Shown here piece by piece: positions 58,846 through 64,000 of a stretch of 64,000 bases of DNA (the stretch's first letter is position 1; each line of letters opens with the position of its first letter). Origin of the DNA: an uncultured Paracoccaceae bacterium (lineage in GTDB: Bacteria > Pseudomonadota > Alphaproteobacteria > Rhodobacterales > Rhodobacteraceae). The position numbers and the translations under genes were made by a program. The notes below the pieces were generated by a model. The model did no database searches. It was not told where the DNA came from and saw only the letters and a list, made by a program, of their open reading frames with translations. Location: the NCBI GenBank assembly GCA_947497065.1, contig CANMEQ010000002.1:310001-374000 (forward strand), in the 5' to 3' direction.

Positions 58846-59610
58846 TCAACGCGGGAGGAGACCCGCCTCCTTAATTTTGGCGACATTGGCGCGGCTGACG
58901 GGAATGTCGGGGCCGTGGGTCATTGTCAACAGGGCGCCGTCGCCTTTGCGGGTGGCGGCGGTGACTTGCGCTGTGGCGATCCAGTGGGAGCGGTGCACAT
59001 GGAGCCCCGTTTCGCCTGTTTCGCGGATGGCATCGGTGAGGCGCATGAGGATCATCTCTTCGGCTTTGGTGGTGCGAATGCGGACGTAGTGGTCTTCGAC
59101 GCTGATGGAGACGAGGGGGCCGCGTTTGTTTAGGGGCAGCCGGTCGAGGAGGGGGATGGTGGTTTGAACGGGCGCTGGGGGTGCATTTTGCTGTTCGGCG
59201 ATTTGGAAGATGACCGTGATGATCGACGAGATGACGGCGATGTTGAGTGCCAGAATGGCGGCTTCGGTGCCGGTGGGCCAGTAATCAAGGGCTAGGCCAT
59301 TCAAAAGGTAGATCAGCGCGGTGACGCCCAGTGAGGTTACAAGCGCCGAAATCAGGATGCGTTTGAGGCGGCTGCCCGCGAAAGGGGCGGTCTCGGCGAG
59401 CATGTTGGCCCAATACCCGATGGAATAGCTGGCGATCACAATGACGGCCCAATAGGCGAAACGCGGCAGGGCGCGCATGGCCGTGCCGGTGTCGAACGGC
59501 GCGGCGAGCGTGAGGATGGCGGCCGCACCAATCAGGGCGGTCAGTCGGACGGGGGCCACCATATGGGCCCGCCATTCACGAAGCGCGTGGTGCGGTTGGG
59601 TGCTGTTCAC
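58846..59610 (-). CDS. Membrane-bound LytTR-type transcriptional regulator
   Basis: 254 residues from a GTG at 59610 (ATG 59562 is the alternative). Four hydrophobic segments occupy about residues 22-140, a cytoplasmic linker follows, and the C-terminal 100 residues form a LytTR DNA-binding domain (LVSISVEDHYVRIRTTKAEEMILMRLTDAI, HVHRSHWIATAQVTAATRKGD, PVSRANVAKIKEAGLLPR). No receiver domain: a one-component membrane sensor-regulator. Transcribed ahead of lipB and divergent from the DUF2306 gene. Confidence 0.78.
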   Translation of the reverse strand: MNSTQPHHALREWRAHMVAPVRLTALIGAAAILTLAAPFDTGTAMRALPRFAYWAVIVIASYSIGYWANMLAETAPFAGSRLKRILISALVTSLGVTALIYLLNGLALDYWPTGTEAAILALNIAVISSIITVIFQIAEQQNAPPAPVQTTIPLLDRLPLNKRGPLVSISVEDHYVRIRTTKAEEMILMRLTDAIRETGETGLHVHRSHWIATAQVTAATRKGDGALLTMTHGPDIPVSRANVAKIKEAGLLPR

Positions 59611-59712
59611 GATGTCCACCCGCCGGTTGGCATAGTGTGTGTTGGGGCCTGAGACGTCATGGGCCAAGACATAGGCAATTCGAACCCAAACGCCAATGTG
59701 AAAGACCCTGAT

Positions 59713-60228
59713 ATGTCGATTGATCCTATTTTGTCCGCGCCGGTTTACCTGCAGATCCATGTCGTGAGTGCGCTCTTGTCTATTCTATTGGGGCCCGTGC
59801 CGATGTACCGGCGCAAACGGGACAGGATCCACAAGGGGTTTGGCTATGTTTGGGTGGTGGCGATGGCAACGGTCGCGGTATCCTCGTTCTGGATCCATAG
59901 TTTTGCTGTGATCGGGCCGTTTAGCCCGTTGCATGGGCTGGCGGTGCTGACGGTGTGGTCGCTTTGGAACGGCATACGGCACGCGCGGGCGGGCAATATT
60001 CGGGTGCACCGTATTATTTTTCGAAACCTGTATTGGTATGGGTTGATGATTGCAGGGCTTGCGAATTTCTTGCCGGACCGGCGCATGAACGAGGTGATTT
60101 TTGGCGGGCAGGATCAGTGGGGCTGGCTGGTGATTGCGGCAGGCGGTTGTGCGATTGCTGTGGCGGTTATTCGCGGGCGTCGGGATGCCCAGAAGCAGGT
60201 GGCGCAGGCCGCGGCGCAAGTTTCCTGA
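59713..60228 (+). CDS. DUF2306-like membrane protein
   Basis: 171 residues from MSIDPILSAPVYLQIHVVSALLSILLGPVPMYRRKRDRIHKGFGYVWVVAMATVA (ATG 59713). Four membrane segments, with an early His in LQIHV and the R-x-H-K-G-F-G loop that marks DUF2306-type proteins (possible heme or cytochrome b561-like function). GGC-poor leader, so the start is moderately sure. It is divergent from the LytTR gene and followed by tRNA-Leu. Confidence 0.75.
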   Translation: MSIDPILSAPVYLQIHVVSALLSILLGPVPMYRRKRDRIHKGFGYVWVVAMATVAVSSFWIHSFAVIGPFSPLHGLAVLTVWSLWNGIRHARAGNIRVHRIIFRNLYWYGLMIAGLANFLPDRRMNEVIFGGQDQWGWLVIAAGGCAIAVAVIRGRRDAQKQVAQAAAQVS

Positions 60229-60298
60229 TCAGAAGTATCATTTTGCTCTTGAGGTGGCGGGCGGGTTTGTCTAAAGCAGCCCCACCAAGCCTAGACGT

Positions 60299-60385
60299 GC
60301 GGTCGTGGCGGAATTGGTAGACGCGCAGCGTTGAGGTCGCTGTGGGGTAACACCCGTGGAAGTTCGAGTCTTCTCGACCGCACCA
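60299..60385 (+). tRNA. tRNA-Leu (anticodon GAG)
   Basis: 87-base class II tRNA. The acceptor arm GCGGTCG pairs with CGACCGC, the anticodon stem CAGCG/CGCTG encloses TTGAGGT with anticodon GAG at 60333-60335, a long variable arm follows (TGGGGTAACACCCG), and the T arm contains GTTCGAGTC. CCA is encoded at 60383-60385. Such tRNA-Leu genes are common integration sites; accessory DNA begins directly after it. Confidence 0.95.
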
Positions 60386-60461
60386 AATACTTAGAGACTT
60401 TCCTTTATCTGGAGGGCCTTGGGTTTTTAGATCGTTTTTACCCCACACTTTACCCCACACG

Positions 60462-60641
60462 CTAAGCGGCATTGCTTTCGACGATTTTGGTGACATCTTC
60501 GTTGCGAACGAACTACATCCGGCCTCTCCAGTGGATTGTGATAAGTCCTTGCTTCTCCCAAATCCGAATCTGGTCATCGGACACGCCGAAGACTTCCTGC
60601 ACTTGATACATGCGGACAAAGATGGGCGCTTGAATGGTCAT
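60462..60641 (-). pseudogene. AlpA/MerR-like excisionase gene with in-frame stop
   Basis: 60-codon frame starting MTIQAPIFVRMYQVQEVFGVSDDQIRIWEKQGLITI, a helix-turn-helix of the AlpA/excisionase type, with AGAAGGAAGAA as ribosome binding site. A TAG at 60513-60515 interrupts it at codon 43; the reading continues FVRNEDVTKIVESNAA and ends at 60462. The continuation is protein-like, so this is probably a broken gene rather than a short one. Its position beside the tRNA fits an integrated element. Confidence 0.6.
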
Positions 60642-60699
60642 TTCGGTTCTTCCTTCTAGCGCTGTCGTAGTTTGGCTATCGCTTCGTCGGTCAGGGGGC

Positions 60700-60990
60700 C
60701 TAGCATGGGGTTCCCTTTCGGGCGTCGTTACCTTCCCTGTGGGATAGGTAAATTTTGACTGAACCCGCCCGTGGATGTTTGCGGCGCTCTAGCAGCCCTG
60801 CAACGTTTCTTAGGTGGCTGATTTGCATATCCCGTACCTTGATCGTTGTGCCGTTCTTTTGCTTCCAGTTTACGTCCCCCACCAAATATAGAAGGCGTTG
60901 TGCTAAATCCTGCTCCAATCAGCGATGGCTATCTGGAGCGATCTGTCGATCGATGAAGCGCTCGAACTCGTTATCTGCCGCGTCTCCCAT
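60700..60990 (-). pseudogene. Small island protein gene with in-frame stop
   Basis: 97-codon frame from ATG 60990 (MGDAADNEFERFIDRQIAPDSHR), interrupted by TGA at 60919-60921, then LEQDLAQRLLYLVGDVNWKQKNGTTIKVRDMQISHLRNVAGLLERRKHPRAG and a TAG stop at 60700. It overlaps the upstream gene stop (TGATG). The second part could also start at the TTG at 60918 as an intact 72-residue protein. I do not recognise it. Confidence 0.5.
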
Positions 60991-61181
60991 CACTCCGCCA
61001 CCTCTATGTGTCTTGTCTGCAGCTCTGGGAGTTCCATGCCGGTAAGTTCCGCAGCTATGTACTCAGCCACGCTGTAGTCCCAACTCGACCGAGTTTTTTT
61101 GTCGATGCGGGCGAAAGATTTATGTGGAAGTTCGAGGATAAACATTGCGTCCAATGCGAACTGAGCTAGCGGTACTGCCAT
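60990..61181 (-). CDS. Small island protein of unknown function
   Basis: 63 residues from ATG 61181: MAVPLAQFALDAMFILELPHKSFARIDKKTRSSWDYSVAEYIAAELTGMELPELQTRHIEVAE. The same frame stays open upstream to a TGA at 61299-61301 with a protein-like, Lys/Glu-rich reading (LEILKTELALAIAPQRTETS) but no start codon, so the 5' part may have been lost. First gene of the minus-strand trio ending at the excisionase-like gene. Confidence 0.4.
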   Translation of the reverse strand: MAVPLAQFALDAMFILELPHKSFARIDKKTRSSWDYSVAEYIAAELTGMELPELQTRHIEVAE

Positions 61182-62160
61182 ATGGGCCAGCCGTTGTTCG
61201 GCACTTTTTCTGCTGGTCTCCGTCCTTTGGGGGGCTATTGCTAAGGCGAGCTCGGTTTTCAGGATTTCTAAGTTGATCTTCGTCCTCGCTTCAATCTCTC
61301 ATATTATGATCGTGTCAGTTCAGCCCAAACGCGCTCATACGTTGGACAATGGTTTGCGGTTCGGGAAAATTGAGACGATCCGCGCGGATTGTAATGCGTC
61401 AAGGCTGGAAGCCGTCGCGGAAACCATTTAGGCAAGCTGATTATCGCCAAACATTAAGAATTGTCGTAGTTTTGCAAAAACAACGAAATACTGTTGTAAG
61501 CTTTTGGATAAGGCGAAAGTGGGTTCATGGCGCAGGTAATTTCCGCTATGCGACAGTCCCTCTCTAATTATGCACTAAGTCAGAGTGACTAATACGGCGG
61601 ATAGCGGTCATTCGCGGCGCTGCAGCAAGAGTTTTCAGATATGGTCAAAGTGGACTTTGAATGAAACTGTTATGCTCGGCGGGCTATAGGCTGAGCTGCT
61701 GTTTGGTGACAATGCAGGCGACCATGACGCGTTTTGCCTCTGATATTCACACACGAGAGATAGCGATATGTTGCCCTTACGTTCAATTTTAAAATATATG
61801 GGCGTTTTGAGCTTAGCAGCCCAACAGGTGTGCCCGCCACAAACTTGCCCATATTTCAACTGGCGATGATGGTCCTTTGCTGCATTGCGGGACGGCAAAT
61901 CACAAATGAGGTCGCGCTGTTCAGTACGTCCAATTAGAGGCCGATGATCTTTGTCGGGCTTCTGGTGCCAACGCTCACTTTGCTGACAGGCCGCTCCGCA
62001 CTGCAGTTGCGGTGTGAGGTACCCAAAGTTTCTCAACCGGAACTGCCACAACGCTTGCGCCCAGGTCAGTTCGGATTACACAGGGTCGCATCGAGATTGC
62101 GAGTTGTGCTGCGCTTCCTCTATACACTTTATTAGAAGCCAAAAACGATTGAGCTAGGTA
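61182..62160. other. Gene-poor AT-richer accessory stretch
   Basis: Nearly 1 kb in which neither strand offers a convincing gene. The reading frames present (for example 61349-61567 plus, 61635-62051 minus) have no recognisable motif, poor starts and unlike codon use. The segment around 61440-61520 is clearly AT-richer than the core genes. It may be decayed element DNA plus the promoter of the methyltransferase gene. Confidence 0.5.
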
Positions 62161-63435
62161 TTGAAAGTAGTTCCCGAAATAAACCGTAGACTCGCTGAGG
62201 CGCGTAAAAGGCTTGGTTTGGACCATTACGTGATGGCGACGCTTTTGGGCCTGGGGCCCGAAGGGGCTGAAACTGTGAGGCTATGGGAGAACGGCGAAGG
62301 GGGGAAGATTACCCCTACCAAGCAAAAGGCGATTGACGCGTTACCTGTCAAAATACCCTACAAGGACACCCGAGAGAAATCTGAGTTCAAGTTCATTGAC
62401 CTTTTTGCTGGGATAGGAGGGATACGTCTCCCGTTCCAGGAAGCTGGCGGAAGGTGTGTCTTCACCGCCGAAATCGACAAGCATAGCAAGGTCACTTACG
62501 CAGCTAACTTCGGGGAGGTGCCCGAAAAGGATGGTGACATCACCAAATTCACTTCCTCGGAAATCCCAAAGCACGATGTGCTTCTCGCTGGCTTTCCCTG
62601 TCAGGCTTTTTCACAGGCGGGTAAAAAACAAGGCTTTTTTGACACTCGAGGCACGATGTTTTTCGAAATTCAACGAATTTTGGCTAAGCATCACCCGAAG
62701 GCGTTTTTGCTAGAGAACGTCAAACAACTGAAGGGGCATGACAAACAGCGTACCCTAAAAACGATAATGGCGATCCTACGTGGCGAGGCTTCTGTCGAAA
62801 TCCCGGATAACGTTCAATTGTCTGAAGAAGCTCGCGCAAGCCTAGGAACAAAACTCAAATACGATGTTGATTTCGAAGTCCTCCGTGCGCGGGATTTTGG
62901 TGTGCCCCAGATCCGTGAGCGTATATACATCGTGGGTATCCGTCGCGACAAAGGCGCGCCGGCCAATCATGAGCGGATCAAGGAGATGTTCGGCAGGGTC
63001 ATTGAAAACTATCAGTTGAAAGTACTTCTAAAAGATATTCTCGTCGATGATCCCGAGCGCACTCAGGAATTCACTATATCGGATAACCTCTGGACTGGGC
63101 ACAAGGAGCGCAAAAAGCGGAACCGTGCGAATGGCAAGGGGTTCGGGTACAGCCTTTTTGACCGGACGTCCGAGTATTGCAGCACAATGAGTGCGCGATA
63201 TTATAAGGATGGTAGTGAAATTCTCATTGATCAGTCGGATTTGGGGCGAAATCCGCGTAAACTCCTTCCTGAAGAGGCACGCGCACTGCAGGGTTTCCCC
63301 GAAGAATTCTTGATCGATCGGGTCGGCAGATCTCAACTTTATAAGCAGTTCGGGAATTCTGTTGCAGTCCCTGTGATCCGGGCGGTAGCAAGCGAGATGC
63401 TTAGAGAGGCCAATATCCGGACAAGGAAAACCTGA
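62161..63435 (+). CDS. DNA cytosine-C5 methyltransferase with N-terminal HTH-like region
   Basis: 424 residues from a TTG at 62161. Residues 1-64 (INRRLAEARKRLGLDHYVMATLLGLGPEGAETVRLWENGE) look like an XRE-type helix-turn-helix; the rest is a complete m5C methyltransferase: motif I FIDLFAGIGGIRL (78-90), catalytic P-C-Q at 146-148 (GFPCQAFSQAG), ENV at 185-187, motif VIII-like QIRERIYIVG and the C-terminal QFGNSVAVPVI. An alternative ATG at 62233 would remove half of the HTH-like part. The next gene is vsr, as in Dcm-type modification systems. Confidence 0.9.
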   Translation: MKVVPEINRRLAEARKRLGLDHYVMATLLGLGPEGAETVRLWENGEGGKITPTKQKAIDALPVKIPYKDTREKSEFKFIDLFAGIGGIRLPFQEAGGRCVFTAEIDKHSKVTYAANFGEVPEKDGDITKFTSSEIPKHDVLLAGFPCQAFSQAGKKQGFFDTRGTMFFEIQRILAKHHPKAFLLENVKQLKGHDKQRTLKTIMAILRGEASVEIPDNVQLSEEARASLGTKLKYDVDFEVLRARDFGVPQIRERIYIVGIRRDKGAPANHERIKEMFGRVIENYQLKVLLKDILVDDPERTQEFTISDNLWTGHKERKKRNRANGKGFGYSLFDRTSEYCSTMSARYYKDGSEILIDQSDLGRNPRKLLPEEARALQGFPEEFLIDRVGRSQLYKQFGNSVAVPVIRAVASEMLREANIRTRKT

Positions 63436-63896
63436 TGGTCGACATCGTGTCCTCTGATGTTCGTAGTCGAATGATGTCAGGCATTAAAGGCAAGGACACG
63501 AAGCCGGAAATCCTGATAAGACAATTGCTGCATCGCGCTGGCTACAGATTCAGGCTTCATCGGAAAGATCTTCCAGGTCGACCAGATATTGTCCTTTCAC
63601 GCTACAATACAGCGTTATTCGTGAATGGCTGTTTCTGGCATGGGCACGAGGATTGCCATCTTTTTCGCCTCCCGAAATCGCGCCAGGAGTTCTGGAAAGT
63701 GAAGATTTTCGGCAATCAGGCACGGGATCTCCGAAAACAGACAGAACTCTTTAAACTTGGCTGGCGGGTTGGCGTCGTTTGGGAGTGCACATTGAAAGGC
63801 AAAACGGTATTGGACCATGATAGCATTCTGAGACGCCTTGAAGGATTTATATGCGGAGATATTCCGTTTTACGAACTGCGTGGAAAGCAGCAGTAG
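63435..63896 (+). CDS. vsr: Very short patch repair endonuclease (Vsr)
   Basis: Nicks at T:G mismatches arising from deaminated 5-methylcytosine, protecting methylated sites. 153 residues; overlaps the methyltransferase stop by one base (TGATG). The family pattern is complete: MSGIKGKDTKPEILIRQLLHRAGYRFRLHRKDLPGRPDIVL with the active-site Asp51, and the zinc cluster FVNGCFWHGHEDCH (62-75). It runs with the same cytosine methyltransferase, confirming a restriction-modification-type locus. Confidence 0.93.
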   Translation: MVDIVSSDVRSRMMSGIKGKDTKPEILIRQLLHRAGYRFRLHRKDLPGRPDIVLSRYNTALFVNGCFWHGHEDCHLFRLPKSRQEFWKVKIFGNQARDLRKQTELFKLGWRVGVVWECTLKGKTVLDHDSILRRLEGFICGDIPFYELRGKQQ

Positions 63897-63907
63897 AGGA
63901 GAAAGAC

Positions 63908-64000
63908 ATGGAGACGGTTTTCGAGGACATGCTGGCTGACAACGATCGAATTCTTGTGACCGTTCCGACAGAGGCCAAGGTTATTACCTTCAGTAACAGT
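63908..64000 (+). CDS. 5' end of a third gene of the dcm-vsr locus (cut by window edge)
   Basis: The frame METVFEDMLADNDRILVTVP... starts 12 bases after vsr with GAGGAGAAAGAC as ribosome binding site, 31 residues visible. The sequence is too short to identify. By analogy with other methyltransferase-vsr loci it might be a restriction endonuclease or ATP-binding partner, but this is only a guess from context. Confidence 0.6.
   Translation, partial: METVFEDMLADNDRILVTVPTEAKVITFSNS

Noticed and set aside
60167-60619. Minus-strand frame across tRNA-Leu
   Set aside because: The translation contains the well-known spurious antisense-tRNA peptide (REDSNFHGCYP); not a gene.
61635-62051. Minus-strand frame of about 138 codons in the gene-poor island segment
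   Set aside because: His/Arg/Gln-rich, no motif, weak start; cannot be told from chance.

Overview
This 64 kb window looks like chromosomal DNA of a marine alphaproteobacterium of the Rhodobacteraceae (Roseobacter group). The main reasons are the soxBDAG and betI-betC-betB-betA clusters, a PccR-type regulator beside propionyl-CoA carboxylase, TadE/TadG pilus proteins, an Hda-ppk-ppx block, an aa3 oxidase subunit I and many small secreted proteins typical of that group. Most of it is ordinary core genome, moderately GC-rich and tightly packed, with many 1-8 base stop/start overlaps. Family names come from reading the proteins, not from any database search.

Left part (1-15.2 kb): the end of a Tad pilus operon (minus strand), glutamate dehydrogenase with a clear terminator, heterotetrameric sarcosine oxidase (soxB, soxD, soxA, soxG), then a TetR-type BetI repressor with a palindromic operator, choline sulfatase, betaine aldehyde dehydrogenase and choline dehydrogenase. 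Together these take choline-O-sulfate to glycine betaine and sarcosine to glycine plus formaldehyde; GdhA links to nitrogen release. A secreted nuclease with a C-terminal cysteine domain closes the block.

Propionate block (15.2-28.9 kb): an ScfR/PccR-type regulator and a Bcr/CflA-like exporter diverge from pccB. Matching TTTGC-rich sites lie in the divergent promoter and ahead of the regulator. Between pccB and pccA sit a small secreted protein, three tiny lipoproteins (two are glycine-zipper paralogues) and an unknown protein. pccA is followed by two sulfotransferase-like proteins, one with a degenerate nucleotide loop, a DUF4174 protein, methylmalonyl-CoA mutase and a VOC protein. This is the route propionyl-CoA to methylmalonyl-CoA to succinyl-CoA; no epimerase is obvious.

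Middle (29-60.3 kb): DnaJ/TerB protein, two EEP-family proteins, polyphosphate genes (ppk, ppx) with hdaA and an AI-2E-type permease, proS, lolC/lolD, a RAYT transposase bracketed by two perfectly inverted REP copies, parE, a Hint-domain protein, a ubiquinone-pathway hydroxylase, a HAD phosphatase, a GntR regulator, a processive GT2 enzyme with a textbook CtrA box, carA, yqeY, an EamA exporter, ctaD, lipB and a membrane LytTR regulator.

Right edge (60.3-64 kb): tRNA-Leu(GAG) followed by an AT-richer accessory stretch. Next to the tRNA are small excisionase-like and other genes with in-frame stop codons, then about 1 kb with no convincing gene, then a cytosine-C5 methyltransferase with an N-terminal helix-turn-helix-like region, a Vsr endonuclease and the start of a third gene cut by the window edge. 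This looks like the beginning of a restriction/defence island inserted at the tRNA. The most novel-looking items are this island, the REP-RAYT unit with its neighbouring candidate small RNA, and the unexplained small genes inside the propionate operon.
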